Shown: positions 1 to 9,563, counted from the stretch's first letter. The stretch: 64,000 bases of DNA from Chitinophaga oryzae (GCF_012516375.2 NZ_CP051204.2:1240001-1304000); one strand, 5' to 3'. Notes: generated from the sequence alone by a model not told the origin. Made by a program: numbers and translations.

Positions 1-273
1 GACCTGGGACATAAATCGGTGGCAGCCGAAAACCCGCAGCCACGGGTGCATTTTATCAATGCGCCGGAGGCGCAGCCGGTATCCCAGAGCGAAGAACACC
101 TGGTGCTGAAAGTGGCAGATACGGCCGCTTATCCCGTGGGCACGGAGTTCTACGGCGTGCCGTTACATATTTGCCCTACGGTGGCGCTATATGAACGTGC
201 CTATGTGGTGGAAGACCATGCGTGTACAGGCACGTGGAAAGTGATCGCCAGGGACAGGATGATTGCACATTAA
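1..273 (+). CDS. D-threonine aldolase-like PLP enzyme, C-terminal part (partial)
   Basis: The reading frame is open from base 1 (DLGHKSVAAENP...) and ends at TAA 271-273, so only the last 90 codons are present and the start lies outside the window. The visible part matches the C-terminal domain of the alanine racemase-fold D-threonine aldolase/D-serine dehydratase family. The DLGHKS segment and the late HICPTV segment are typical; in this family a His and a Cys in that region bind the divalent metal. Family members cleave or dehydrate D-beta-hydroxy amino acids using PLP plus metal. The exact substrate cannot be told from this fragment. It converges on the GH20 gene and shares a terminator with it. 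Confidence 0.75.
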   Translation, partial: DLGHKSVAAENPQPRVHFINAPEAQPVSQSEEHLVLKVADTAAYPVGTEFYGVPLHICPTVALYERAYVVEDHACTGTWKVIARDRMIAH

Positions 274-290
274 CATTATGAAAGACAATA

Positions 291-327
291 AAAAAGTCCG
301 TCAATTAGCTATTGACGGACTTTTTTT
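291..327. terminator. Bidirectional Rho-independent terminator
   Basis: An 11-bp perfect stem (295-305 with 311-321) and a 5-nt loop are followed by seven T on the plus strand and preceded by a run of A, so it can work in both directions. It lies between the converging aldolase-like gene and the GH20 gene. Confidence 0.85.
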
Positions 328-342
328 ATTGTTACAACAATA

Positions 343-2691
343 TCACGGATGTTGTATTACTTTCAGATTATCGATTTCACCTTTGAACGCATTTACACTG
401 TCGCCGATTGTCTGTAAAGGAAATACCAGCGTCTGGATGATCGCATTTTTGCCTTTGGTGTTGGGAAACGACCGCATGGCGCCTTCCAGTTTTTCGACCA
501 GCTGCCCGTTTATAAAAAGAGATGTCCCTTTGTTGTCACCGGCGATTTTTACATGTGCCACCTTACTGGCGGAGAAACTGTAATTGAAGTGGTAATGATA
601 ACCTTCGCGGGAGAACCCTAACTTGCCACCATCATACTTTACCACGGCGTGTGGAGAAGAAAAAAGCACAGCTCCCGGCTGGTTATCTGCAGCTGGTTTA
701 AGATCGAATTCAATGCTGTAGGGATAACCCACTTCGGTTAGCGGCGTGTTTAAATAACTGTTGCCACCATGCAATACCAGTGTTTTCTGCGGAGAGATGC
801 TTACCTGGTGTTGTTGACCCGCTGTTCTGTTGTTGCCGCTGATATCAATGATGTTGTTGGCGGAGAAATCATATTGCAGGGCAACCGAATCGCGGCTGGT
901 AATTTTAGCGCGCATATTGAGCCCGGGGCCTTCTCCGATCAACCGGCTACGGGTGGAAAATTGTTGATAGTCGCTCTGCGGAGTATGGCCGTTCCACATT
1001 TTTTCCGCCAGTACCTGCATGGAGGGGAATACGCGGTCATGCACGTCCTGTTCGGTGATACCGTTGCCCGAATGATCGTTCCATACTGCGAAAGCGCCGC
1101 CTTTTATCTGTGGATGGCCCATCGGGAATACAGCTTCTCCGATCATATTAGGTTCCCATTGCTGATAAATTTTTGCGACGTCGAGATAGTCGTAGTAATA
1201 CCCTGCTGCCGGAACGATATATAGCCATCCGTCGGGCGTGCTGATGAGATCATATCCCTGGCGCATCATGTCTGCCGGATCGGCGTAGCCGTTGTACCAT
1301 GCGTTCATGGTCACACCAGCCGATTTTACAGGCGTGGTGCCCTGTGCATGGGTGAGGGAGCCCCACATCCGCACTTTTTTACCAAAGCTTTCCACATAAC
1401 GGATATAATGGTCCGTAAACGCCCTGAATTTCTCTGCTTCTTTTTTGGAATACTCATCGGTGCCGATATGCACTTCATCGCCTTTAAACACCGGTTCCGG
1501 CCCTTGCAGGTATTCCCGGAACACTTTATCGATCATATCATAGGAAGCGCTGTCAAGATTGAGGTGGTCCTTTCCATATAAAAGGCTGGCGGTCTGCGGA
1601 ACGGCTTTCGTAAAAGCCAGCGAGTGTGCCGGTACGTCAATCTCTGGAATAATTTTTACGGCGCAGCTGTCAGCCAGGTCCTGCAAAGCGATGAAGGCTT
1701 TTTTGGAGTAGCTGCCGTCTTTTGCCGTAAGGCCGGGGAAAGTATTGTTTTCCAGTCTGAACGCAGCATAGGTGCTGTCCCAGTTGTCGCCGAAAAACTG
1801 TTTAAAGGCGTTATCATTGAGATGAACATGGAAGTCATTCATCTTGTAGTAGGCCATGAATTTGACATAATGCCGGAGGAATTCCATAGAGAAGAACTTA
1901 CGGCCTACATCGAGTACGAAACCACGAACTGCATATTTTGGATAATCACGTGTGATACCTTGCGGGATATGACGATGCTGCCGGTCCTGCTCCAGTATCT
2001 GCAACAAAGTGCGGGTAGCCCAGAAAGCGCCCTGGGCATGCGTTGCCTGAATACGGATATCTCCGGCGATTTCCAGCTGGTAACCTTCTTTTTCCAGTGA
2101 CCGGTCTGGTGAATGTAAACTGAAATAGATGTCGCCTTTACGCGGCTGCCCTGTCCGGATACTGATCTGCCGGCTCCCGGTCAACTGCTGCAGATCTGCT
2201 TTAAAGACGGTTACGCCGGGCAGCAGGGCTGCGGTGTCCCGTGTGTCTATCACCAGTGCCGGGTTGTTGGGCAGGGTGTAATTTCCTTTCCCGCCATACC
2301 ATTCGCGCAGCGCGGGGATGACAAAAGGGGGTGGGTTACCGGCGTTTGCGGCATATTTTCCGGGCACCGTCACGGTGATATTGGGCACGTCCATGGTAGC
2401 GCTGTCCCGGTGGCGCAGCAGTACAAAGTAAAGGCTGACCGGCACATTCACCAGCGGCGTGGTAATACGTCCCTGCCGGTCTATCACCGGTAGCCGGTCG
2501 GTACCTTTCAGTTGTAATGAATAGCCGGCAGGCGCCGTGGGCAGGGGGAGCTGCCGCGTAGTGCTGTGGATGGCGGGAATTGTTTTTACCGAGGCTGCTG
2601 CCAGGGCAAAAGTAGCGGAATCCGCGATGTGCTGGGCCGTGGCTGCCTGCCACAGGAGACCCGACAATACGGCGAGGCATTGATATTTCAT
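343..2691 (-). CDS. Family 20 beta-N-acetylhexosaminidase with C-terminal LamG-like domain
   Basis: A 782-aa secreted or periplasmic glycosidase with a cleavable signal peptide (residues 1-19, ending ATA-Q). An N-terminal GH20b-like domain is followed by a TIM-barrel catalytic domain beginning at RGFVLDVGRKFF. It carries FHVHLND, EIDVPAHS and the signature HIGTDEY, with the Asp-Glu pair at about D412/E413. The family uses that pair for substrate-assisted removal of terminal GlcNAc or GalNAc. The last 170 residues (LQYDFSANN... onward) look like a concanavalin/LamG-type jelly roll, probably for carbohydrate binding. It is the last gene of a sigma/FecR/SusC/SusD locus, so the imported glycan probably contains N-acetylhexosamine, such as chitin oligomers or host-type glycans. 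Exact substrate unknown. Confidence 0.93.
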   Translation of the reverse strand: MKYQCLAVLSGLLWQAATAQHIADSATFALAAASVKTIPAIHSTTRQLPLPTAPAGYSLQLKGTDRLPVIDRQGRITTPLVNVPVSLYFVLLRHRDSATMDVPNITVTVPGKYAANAGNPPPFVIPALREWYGGKGNYTLPNNPALVIDTRDTAALLPGVTVFKADLQQLTGSRQISIRTGQPRKGDIYFSLHSPDRSLEKEGYQLEIAGDIRIQATHAQGAFWATRTLLQILEQDRQHRHIPQGITRDYPKYAVRGFVLDVGRKFFSMEFLRHYVKFMAYYKMNDFHVHLNDNAFKQFFGDNWDSTYAAFRLENNTFPGLTAKDGSYSKKAFIALQDLADSCAVKIIPEIDVPAHSLAFTKAVPQTASLLYGKDHLNLDSASYDMIDKVFREYLQGPEPVFKGDEVHIGTDEYSKKEAEKFRAFTDHYIRYVESFGKKVRMWGSLTHAQGTTPVKSAGVTMNAWYNGYADPADMMRQGYDLISTPDGWLYIVPAAGYYYDYLDVAKIYQQWEPNMIGEAVFPMGHPQIKGGAFAVWNDHSGNGITEQDVHDRVFPSMQVLAEKMWNGHTPQSDYQQFSTRSRLIGEGPGLNMRAKITSRDSVALQYDFSANNIIDISGNNRTAGQQHQVSISPQKTLVLHGGNSYLNTPLTEVGYPYSIEFDLKPAADNQPGAVLFSSPHAVVKYDGGKLGFSREGYHYHFNYSFSASKVAHVKIAGDNKGTSLFINGQLVEKLEGAMRSFPNTKGKNAIIQTLVFPLQTIGDSVNAFKGEIDNLKVIQHP

Positions 2692-2707
2692 TGTTCCTGT
2701 TATTTAT

Positions 2708-2736
2708 AAAGCCCTTTGCGCAGGGCAAAGGGCTTT
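2708..2736 (-). other. Intergenic hairpin between susD and GH20 gene
   Basis: A 12-bp perfect stem (2708-2719 with 2725-2736) and a 5-nt loop sit in the 79-bp gap between the SusD stop and the GH20 start. On the minus strand it lacks a long U tract, so it more likely attenuates or stabilises mRNA than fully terminates; that role is inference. Confidence 0.6.
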
Positions 2737-2770
2737 TTGATAGCGTGAAGTTAATAAATCCGGAGGATGT

Positions 2771-4375
2771 TTACCAGGGTTCGTTTTGGGTCAGCTCCTT
2801 GTTTTTTTCCAGTTCCGTTTTCGGAATCGGAAGCAAATAATAAGCATCCGTAAATACTCTGGGGGAGGAGGCGCCCAGGTCGGCTTCTATGACTTCATAC
2901 TGGTATACACCGTTGTTGAAGGTGATACGCATGCCATGGAATGTTTTGCCATTCAATACGCTGACGGCAGTACGCCAGCGGCGGAGGTCCCAGTAACGGT
3001 GGTTCTCGTAAGCCAGTTCGATTTTTCTTTCATGCATGATGATGTTGCTCATCTGTGCCTGTCCCTGTCCTGCCGGGACTGCCGGCATTTGGGCGCGCGC
3101 ACGGACGAGGTCTACATACGTTTTGGCGGTAGCCGGATCGTTCAGGTTGTTCATGGCTTCTGCATAGTTCAGGAAGATCTCCCCCAACCGGAATTCCACC
3201 CAGCTTTGGGTGCTGCTCCAGATTTTATCCAGCGGCAATGTTTCATCGAGGTATTTACGAATGTAGTACCCGGTTTTTGTATTGTCGTTGGTGGTATTGC
3301 GGCCTACGATTTCATCGGTGCCGCCTACGCGCGTCTGGATCACGCGGCCTTTCCAGGAAGCGCCTTCATACAGGATGGTGGCATAAAACCGTGGATCACG
3401 CCCTTTATACGGTTGCTGTGCATCATAGCCGGAAGCAGGATCGGTGATAGCTTTGCCGGTTGCCTGCATTTCATAGTCGTCTACCATTTCCTGCGTGGGC
3501 TGGGTAAGACTGGTATAGTCACCGGGATTGTCAAAATAAGGCACGTTCATCGCGTCATAATTATGCACACGGCTGGGGTCCAGATACTGTATCTCAAAAA
3601 TGCTTTCTGATGACGCCTGCTGTTTGGTATTGAACAGCGAAGCATAGTTTGGTACCAGGCTAAAGCCACCCTTGTCGATGATCTCTTTGGATGCTTTGGC
3701 GGAAGCGTCCCATCTGCGGGCGTACAGCATAGCGCGGCTTTTCAGTGCGAGTGCGGTCCATCGCGAAGCTAAGCCTGCTTTGGCGCTGGCGGGCAATTTA
3801 GCGGCGGCGTCATCCAGCTCTGTTGCAATGAAATTATATATCACGGTGGTGTCTGTGCGTTTCACCATCAGGTCTTCCGTCAGCGTTTGCGGCTGTGTGA
3901 TCAGCGGCACGCCGCCATATCGTTTCACCAGTTCGAAGTAATAGAAAGCACGCAGGAATTTAACCTGCCCGATAAGATTATTTCTGTCGCTTTCTGACAG
4001 GTTGGGGACGCTCCCTATCTGTTGAAAGAAGACGTTTGTTTTACGGATGCTTTTGTAGGCGCCGCTCCAGATGTTCAGTGGCGCATTGATGGAAGTATAC
4101 TTACCGTTGATCTGCAGCAGGTTGGCTTCCAGCCAGCCGTAGCTTCCCCTTGCTTCGTCTGTGATACAGGCGAGGGTGGCGGTGCCGTCCGGCGAAACAT
4201 CAAAACCGATGGGCAGGTTTTGATAGATGTCTGCGATGTAAAGTTGTACCAGTTTGGGGTCCTTCCAGATGATTTCGTCTGACAGGCTGTTTACCGGCGA
4301 CTGGTCCATTTTTGTGCAGGAGAATAGTCCTGTCACGAATGTCCAAAGTACCAGGTGGATATATATTTTTTTCAT
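2771..4375 (-). CDS. SusD/RagB-family outer membrane nutrient-binding lipoprotein
   Basis: A 534-aa surface lipoprotein that caps a SusC transporter and binds glycan. The start at 4375 is chosen because MKKIYIHLVL... gives a lipoprotein signal ending LFSC (Cys20); the frame runs on upstream to 4573, but that stretch overlaps susC and has no signal. TPR-like helices around LRAFYYFELVKRYGGVPLI and the C-terminal WDLRRWRTA and LLPIPKTELEKNKELTQNEPW segments are typical of SusD. It starts 32 bp after the SusC stop in the same operon. Confidence 0.95.
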   Translation of the reverse strand: MKKIYIHLVLWTFVTGLFSCTKMDQSPVNSLSDEIIWKDPKLVQLYIADIYQNLPIGFDVSPDGTATLACITDEARGSYGWLEANLLQINGKYTSINAPLNIWSGAYKSIRKTNVFFQQIGSVPNLSESDRNNLIGQVKFLRAFYYFELVKRYGGVPLITQPQTLTEDLMVKRTDTTVIYNFIATELDDAAAKLPASAKAGLASRWTALALKSRAMLYARRWDASAKASKEIIDKGGFSLVPNYASLFNTKQQASSESIFEIQYLDPSRVHNYDAMNVPYFDNPGDYTSLTQPTQEMVDDYEMQATGKAITDPASGYDAQQPYKGRDPRFYATILYEGASWKGRVIQTRVGGTDEIVGRNTTNDNTKTGYYIRKYLDETLPLDKIWSSTQSWVEFRLGEIFLNYAEAMNNLNDPATAKTYVDLVRARAQMPAVPAGQGQAQMSNIIMHERKIELAYENHRYWDLRRWRTAVSVLNGKTFHGMRITFNNGVYQYEVIEADLGASSPRVFTDAYYLLPIPKTELEKNKELTQNEPW

Positions 4376-4407
4376 GTCTCTTTCCTTGTTTTCGGTGAAC
4401 CGATAAA

Positions 4408-7400
4408 TTATAATGTCAGGTTTACGCCAATATTTATGCTGCGCTGCTGCGGGTAATATCCGCGCGTTTCGGAAGGTACTTCGGGATCGAGTCCTTTCAG
4501 CCTGGAGATGGTCAGCAGGTTGGCGCCTGCTACGTATAAGCGTGCCTGTTGTATGCGCGCCTGTTTCAGCCATCCGGCAGGAAGGGTGTATCCGATGTTG
4601 AGGCTGCGCAGTTTGAGATAGCTGGCGTCGCGCAGCCAGAAGGAAGAACCTTTCAGGTTGTTGGCGTTACCGTTGATAACTGGCCGGGGGAACTCGGCGC
4701 CGCGGTTATCGGGCGTCCAGTAGTCCAGCATGTAAGTCATCGGGTTGGAGATATTGAAAAAGGGATAAGCCAGTTCCGCACCGATGTAGGTGTTGAAGTT
4801 GGCAGCGCCCTGCCACAGCATGCTGATGTCGAAGCCATTCCAGGAGGCGCCGAGGTTAAGCCCGTACACTACTTCCGGCACTTTGCTGCGGCCGATGATC
4901 GTGCGGTCCAGATCATTGATGACGCCGTCGCCGTTAATATCGGCATAGCGGATGTCGCCGGGTTTGGGTTGGAAGTTATATTGTTTGGGGGCGTTTTTGA
5001 TCTCTTCTTCGCTCTGGAAAAGTCCCATGGCCACCAGGCCGGTATACTGATCAAAGGGCCGTCCTGTTTGGCGTAACGACGCCTGTATATTGGCCGCTTC
5101 ATCCATGAAGATGACCTTGTTGCGGGCGAAGGTAAAGGTACCACGCGCATTGTAGTTTACTTTACCGATACGGTTTTCATGGCCTATTTCCACTTCAAAC
5201 CCCTGGTTGTCCACGATGCCGACATTCTGATACGGAAGTTGTTCTCCGAAAGTGCCGGGCACAGAGGCTGTCCTGGGGCGCAGGATATTGCTGGTACGTT
5301 TGTAGAAGTAGCCTGCATCCAGCGTTAAAAGGCGGTTCCACAGAGACGTTTCAAAACCGATATCGGTGGTAGTGGCTATTTCCCAGCCGATGTTCTGATT
5401 GGGATAACCTGCGGAGAAGATGCCGTTGTAAGGTTTGCCATCGATGATGTACACCGAATTAATGCCGCCGCCGGAACCTGCATAGTAGGAGGGCAGGTAT
5501 TGGAAGGCGCGCACGCTGTCGTTACCCAGTTGACCGTAAGAGGCTTTTATTTTCAGATAGTCGATGGTGCGTACATTGTTTTTAAAGAAGTTTTCTTCTG
5601 ACACTACCCAGCCGGCAGATACGCCCGGGAAGAAGCCCCAGCGTTTGTCGCTGGCGAAGCTCAGGGAGCCGTCGTACCGGAAAGTGGCGGTGAGCAGGTA
5701 TTTGTGGGCATAGGCATAGTTAAAGCGGCCAGCTATACCGGCGCGGGAATACACGTCTGCCGTACCGTCGTTGTTTAAACCGCTTTTGGACCCGGCGAAT
5801 AATTCATCCAGCAACGGGCTGTCGAACTGTTCGCGGTAAGCCTGCATTCTATCCATGCGGTAGTTGTAGGTTTCGTACAGGAGCGTACCGTCCACATCGT
5901 GTTTACCGAAAGAGCGGATGTAGTTCACGATCGCCTGTGTAGTAATGCCCGCCTGTTGTTCGGAGTTTTGTGTCAGGTTGATGTTGCCCGCGCGGGTGAT
6001 TTTATCGTAGTCTTTTGTGGATGCGTTGTATTTATAGTAGGAATATGGTGTGGAGAACTGTTTCTCGTATAACATTCTTTTGTCAAAAGCTGCCACGCCT
6101 TTTATGGAGAGACCTTCCACACCGGGGATGGTATATTTCAGGGCGAAGTTACTCTGGAAGGTGTTCCAGTCCTGCTGCCGGTGACCGCTTGCCGTGGCGT
6201 CCATCATAGGACTGCGTCCGCCGGTGGTACCGCCGGGGAGGCCGTTGGGATAGTAGTCCGGATCCAGTGGGGAAGCGCGTATGATGGAATTGAAGATGGT
6301 GCCGGCATCCACGCCTGGTCCTGTTCTGCGTTCCAGACGCCCTGCGAGGTCTACGGATGCTACCAGGTGTTTGCCGATATTGGCGTCCACATTGGAGCGG
6401 ATGTTATACCGTTTGTAGTTGGTGGACTTATACAGGGAGTTCTGGTCCAGGTAACCGATGGAGACATAATATTTGGCTTTGTCGTTGCCGCCTCTTACAC
6501 TCAGGTCGTGTTGTGTTTGCAGGGCGGCGTTGTTCATGGTGCTTTTCCACCAGTCGGTATTGGCAAGGCCTTTCAGGGGATCGGGATTGTTGCGGATGGT
6601 ATTGATATCTTCTTCGGAATAGCGGGCGGGCTGGCCGTTGGCCGCCAGTCCTGCGTTGTACATCTCTGCATATTGTACCCCATTCAGTTGCTTCATCCGG
6701 ACGCCGGGTTGCTGATACCCTACATACCCGTTGTAAGAAATGGTGGGGACGCCGCTTGTACCACGTTTGGTGGTGATGAGCATAACGCCGTTAGCAGCCC
6801 TGGAACCGTAGATCGCGGCGGAAGAGGCGTCTTTCAGGATGCTGATAGTTTCGATATCTGCAGGGTTCAGTTCACTGAAGCTGCGTTGTATACCGTCTAC
6901 GATCACGAGCATGCTGTTGTAGCCGAAGGTGCTTTTACCTCTGATGCTGAGGGAGGCGCCGTCGTTGCCGGGTTCTCCGCTGTTCTGCCGCGCAATGATG
7001 CCGGGGGCGCGTCCGGCCAGCGTGTTGGAGAGATTGGCGGCGGGCATGGAGCGGATGTCTTTACCGCTAACGGTGGCTACAGAACCGGTAAGGCTGGCTT
7101 TTTTCTGTACGCCGTAACCTACTACGATCACTTCACTGAGTCCTTTGGTATCTTCTGCCAGGATAGCATCAACAGTTGTGCGGTTGTTTACCGGCAGTAT
7201 GAGCTGCTGATAACCGATATACGTGAAAACGAGATGGGCGGTACCGGGCGCTTCCAGTTTGAATTCGCCCTTTTCATTGCTGATGGTGCCTTTCCCGGTT
7301 TTGTCCACTTTTATGCTTACACCGATTAATGGGGTACCATTCTTATCGGTTACCTTTCCCTGTACGGTCAACTCTTGTATAATGGTATTTACAGGCGCTA

Positions 7401-7761
7401 TTACGATGAGGTCATTGTTCAACAAACGGAATGTAAGGCCGGTATTGCTCAGAACGGTGGATAAAACAGTTTCCACCGGTTCGTCATTTACGTTAACAGA
7501 CACGATAAGGTCGGGTGAGATGGCGTCATCATTGTATACAAAGCGACAGTTGGTTTTTTTCTCTACCAGCTTCAACAGCTTCATGAGTCTTACATCAGAT
7601 ACGTTCAGCGTAACCTTGGAGCGCTGTGAGTAGGCGGCGGCAGATACCTGTAAACAGGTGATGAGTGTTATAAAGAACGATAATTTCATTAGAATGATCG
7701 TTTTAAGGATCAGGAAGGGATAAGAGGTCCCCTCATGAAAAAAACTCCTTGATTTTTTCAT
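4408..7761 (-). CDS. SusC/RagA-family TonB-linked outer membrane transporter with STN domain
   Basis: A 1117-aa outer-membrane receptor. Order of parts: leader (1-24, possibly not translated), signal peptide beginning at the internal Met25 (MKLSFFITL...AAAYSQ), STN secretin/TonB N-terminal domain (about 50-122), carboxypeptidase-regulatory-like domain (about 130-210), TonB plug (LSEVIVVGYGVQKK, then LAGRAPGI and VDGIQRS), and a long beta-barrel ending GVNLTL. Translation could begin at 7761 or at Met25 (7689); the latter gives the cleaner signal peptide. The STN domain is the part that, in FecA-like systems, signals to a FecR anti-sigma factor; the two genes upstream encode exactly that pair. 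It works with the downstream SusD protein for energy-dependent glycan uptake. Confidence 0.95.
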   Translation of the reverse strand: MKKSRSFFHEGTSYPFLILKTIILMKLSFFITLITCLQVSAAAYSQRSKVTLNVSDVRLMKLLKLVEKKTNCRFVYNDDAISPDLIVSVNVNDEPVETVLSTVLSNTGLTFRLLNNDLIVIAPVNTIIQELTVQGKVTDKNGTPLIGVSIKVDKTGKGTISNEKGEFKLEAPGTAHLVFTYIGYQQLILPVNNRTTVDAILAEDTKGLSEVIVVGYGVQKKASLTGSVATVSGKDIRSMPAANLSNTLAGRAPGIIARQNSGEPGNDGASLSIRGKSTFGYNSMLVIVDGIQRSFSELNPADIETISILKDASSAAIYGSRAANGVMLITTKRGTSGVPTISYNGYVGYQQPGVRMKQLNGVQYAEMYNAGLAANGQPARYSEEDINTIRNNPDPLKGLANTDWWKSTMNNAALQTQHDLSVRGGNDKAKYYVSIGYLDQNSLYKSTNYKRYNIRSNVDANIGKHLVASVDLAGRLERRTGPGVDAGTIFNSIIRASPLDPDYYPNGLPGGTTGGRSPMMDATASGHRQQDWNTFQSNFALKYTIPGVEGLSIKGVAAFDKRMLYEKQFSTPYSYYKYNASTKDYDKITRAGNINLTQNSEQQAGITTQAIVNYIRSFGKHDVDGTLLYETYNYRMDRMQAYREQFDSPLLDELFAGSKSGLNNDGTADVYSRAGIAGRFNYAYAHKYLLTATFRYDGSLSFASDKRWGFFPGVSAGWVVSEENFFKNNVRTIDYLKIKASYGQLGNDSVRAFQYLPSYYAGSGGGINSVYIIDGKPYNGIFSAGYPNQNIGWEIATTTDIGFETSLWNRLLTLDAGYFYKRTSNILRPRTASVPGTFGEQLPYQNVGIVDNQGFEVEIGHENRIGKVNYNARGTFTFARNKVIFMDEAANIQASLRQTGRPFDQYTGLVAMGLFQSEEEIKNAPKQYNFQPKPGDIRYADINGDGVINDLDRTIIGRSKVPEVVYGLNLGASWNGFDISMLWQGAANFNTYIGAELAYPFFNISNPMTYMLDYWTPDNRGAEFPRPVINGNANNLKGSSFWLRDASYLKLRSLNIGYTLPAGWLKQARIQQARLYVAGANLLTISRLKGLDPEVPSETRGYYPQQRSINIGVNLTL

Positions 7762-7845
7762 ACATTTAGAAAACTTTTGGTCAATAAAAAAGCAACAGGT
7801 CCCTGTCCGCCAAGAGAGGAGCCCTGCAACTGTTGATCAGATGTG

Positions 7846-7869
7846 GGGGAAATGTGTCCGCATTTCCCC
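7846..7869. other. Hairpin between fecR and susC
   Basis: A 9-bp perfect stem (7846-7854 with 7861-7869) and a 6-nt loop lie in the 149-bp spacer. A T run follows only on the plus strand, so on the transcribed minus strand it is not a classic terminator. The rest of this spacer presumably holds the sigma-dependent susC promoter, but no clear box was recognised. Confidence 0.5.
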
Positions 7870-7910
7870 TTTTAGTTTGTTCACTGTGGTAATCAGGTCA
7901 TAAGTGGTGT

Positions 7911-8882
7911 TTACTTGGTGATAAAAATGTCTTGCTGGTTTATCTGGTAATGGAAAGGAGCGGACAGCTGCAGTGCTGTCAGCGTTTGGTCCACTGTTTC
8001 ATTTTCAAAGATGGCGGTGAATAGCAGCTTTTTCAGTGACGGGTCCTGTATATGGATGTTTACACCATACCAGCGTTCCATCTTTACAGCGATTTGTTCA
8101 AATGTTTCGTGACTAAATACCAGCTTGTTTTCTCTCCATAAAGTTTCATTGAGCGTGCTGTCATGGTTGGCTACACTGTTTTTCAGCTCATATGATGCCG
8201 GGTGTTGTTTGGATGATGATGTGTGCAGTATAATTTTTTCGTTGGGCCGCAAGCGTATTTTAGAGGATTGTTGTTCCCGCAGGGTGATTTCTACCGCGCC
8301 GCTTACCAGCAATGTTTCGTCTGATACGTCGTTTTTATATGCTTTTACGTTGAATGAAGTCCCCAATACAGTGATGTCCATACGTGCGGTATGAATGACG
8401 AAAGGATGCCCCGGATTTTTCGCTACGTCAAAAAACGCTTCTCCTTCCAGTGATACGGTCCTGTCATCTCCGGGATAGCAGGTCAGTTTACTTTTTTTAT
8501 TCAGCCATACGGCGGTGCCGTCCGGCAGGCGGTGTTGTACAACGCTGGCGTCGGCGCTGAGGGAGGTGGACCGGTGCTGATAGTGATAGATGGTGCCCCA
8601 TGCGCTGCCTGCTATGAGCGCCACTGCGGCGGCAGCTTTGGACCAGGGCCGCAGGTAAAAGGGTTTGCGTACCGGTGGCGCGGGAGCAATGGCCTGCCAG
8701 CCGGCCGCTTTCAGTACGGCCGCTTCCGGGCTTCCCGGCAGGGTATCGGATTTCTCTCCGGATACATCCAGTTGCTCATACCATTCCCTGATCTGTGCTA
8801 ATTCTGCTTCTGTGCACTGGTTTCTGCTGTGTTTTTCCAGCAACAACAGCAGCTGTTTGTTGTTGAGCGCATTGTTTTCCAT
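7911..8882 (-). CDS. FecR-family anti-sigma factor
   Basis: A 323-aa inner-membrane protein. The N-terminal cytosolic part (about 1-80) has the usual conserved 'IREWYEQLD' type segment that binds the ECF sigma factor. A single membrane segment (about 84-103, KAAAAVALIAGSAWG) is followed by the periplasmic FecR domain (VVQHRLPDGTAVWLNKKSKL, LEGEAFFDVAKNPGHPFVI) and a DUF4974-type C-terminal domain (LVFSHETFEQIAVKMERWYGV). By analogy with FecA-FecR-FecI it receives a signal from the STN domain of the SusC protein and releases or activates the sigma factor. It lies 54 bp downstream of that sigma gene. Confidence 0.94.
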   Translation of the reverse strand: MENNALNNKQLLLLLEKHSRNQCTEAELAQIREWYEQLDVSGEKSDTLPGSPEAAVLKAAGWQAIAPAPPVRKPFYLRPWSKAAAAVALIAGSAWGTIYHYQHRSTSLSADASVVQHRLPDGTAVWLNKKSKLTCYPGDDRTVSLEGEAFFDVAKNPGHPFVIHTARMDITVLGTSFNVKAYKNDVSDETLLVSGAVEITLREQQSSKIRLRPNEKIILHTSSSKQHPASYELKNSVANHDSTLNETLWRENKLVFSHETFEQIAVKMERWYGVNIHIQDPSLKKLLFTAIFENETVDQTLTALQLSAPFHYQINQQDIFITK

Positions 8883-8936
8883 AACTCGTACTTAAAGGGT
8901 CGGTTGAAAGGGAAGGATATACCAGATGAAAAAAAA

Positions 8937-9503
8937 TTATTTTTCGCTTCCGGGAAAAAGATAGGTATTGGCCAGCTTGTTACGCAGGCGGGCAAGCGCG
9001 TTACTGATCTGGTTTCTGACGGTTTGCTCGGAGATAGCGAGCTGACTGGCAATTTGTGCGGCGCTCATACCTTTGTCACGGCTCAGCAGAAAAACTTCCT
9101 GCATTTTCGAAGGCATGGCCTGTACTTCCTGTTGTATAAGAGATTCCAGCTCACGGAACTGAACGGTATCTGTCACCGGATGATGCGGTTCATCCGGTGC
9201 TTCCAGGTATTGCTGGTAGTAGTTGATCCGCACAGCACGGGCGCGGTAATAGTCTATAATTTTGTAGTCCAGCGCTGTCAACAGGTAATTTACCAAAGTG
9301 GACTTCAGGACAAGCGTTTGACGGTTTTTCCAGAGATAGGCAAAAATCTCCTGGAGTATATCAGAGATATCTGCGGTGGCTTGTATCTTTTTGAAGGCCC
9401 GGCTGTAAAGCAAATCCCAATGCCGGTCGTACAGGATACGGAAGGCATCTTCCCGATCCTGCTGCAATGCAGACACCAGCGCTTTATCTGACCAATCCTC
9501 CAA
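8937..9503 (-). CDS. ECF-type RNA polymerase sigma factor
   Basis: A 188-aa sigma-70-family protein of the Bacteroidota PUL type. Region 2 lies at about 10-75 (LVSALQQDREDAFRILYDRHW, DILQEIFAYLWKNR). Region 4 lies at about 130-175 (MPSKMQEVFLLSRDKGMSAAQIA, then QTVRNQISNALARLR). The start is TTG at 9501-9503: an in-frame stop precedes it directly and there is no in-frame ATG before region 2. It heads the locus, probably controls susC-susD-GH20 transcription, and is itself held by the FecR protein encoded next. Confidence 0.93.
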   Translation of the reverse strand: MEDWSDKALVSALQQDREDAFRILYDRHWDLLYSRAFKKIQATADISDILQEIFAYLWKNRQTLVLKSTLVNYLLTALDYKIIDYYRARAVRINYYQQYLEAPDEPHHPVTDTVQFRELESLIQQEVQAMPSKMQEVFLLSRDKGMSAAQIASQLAISEQTVRNQISNALARLRNKLANTYLFPGSEK

Positions 9504-9519
9504 TTAGTTACTTTTCGTA

Positions 9520-9527
9520 CAAACATA
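9520..9527 (-). promoter_or_regulatory. Candidate -7 box for the ECF sigma gene
   Basis: TATGTTTG on the minus strand fits the Bacteroidota -7 consensus TAnnTTTG and lies 16 bp before the TTG start. No good TTG -33 box was seen at the usual distance, so this is a weak call. Confidence 0.4.
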
Positions 9528-9563
9528 ACAAAGTTCACTGGCTTTATAGAGGGGGAAGTACGC

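Noticed and set aside
4376..4573. N-terminal extension of the SusD protein
   Set aside because: It would overlap susC and hides the lipoprotein signal beginning at 4375.
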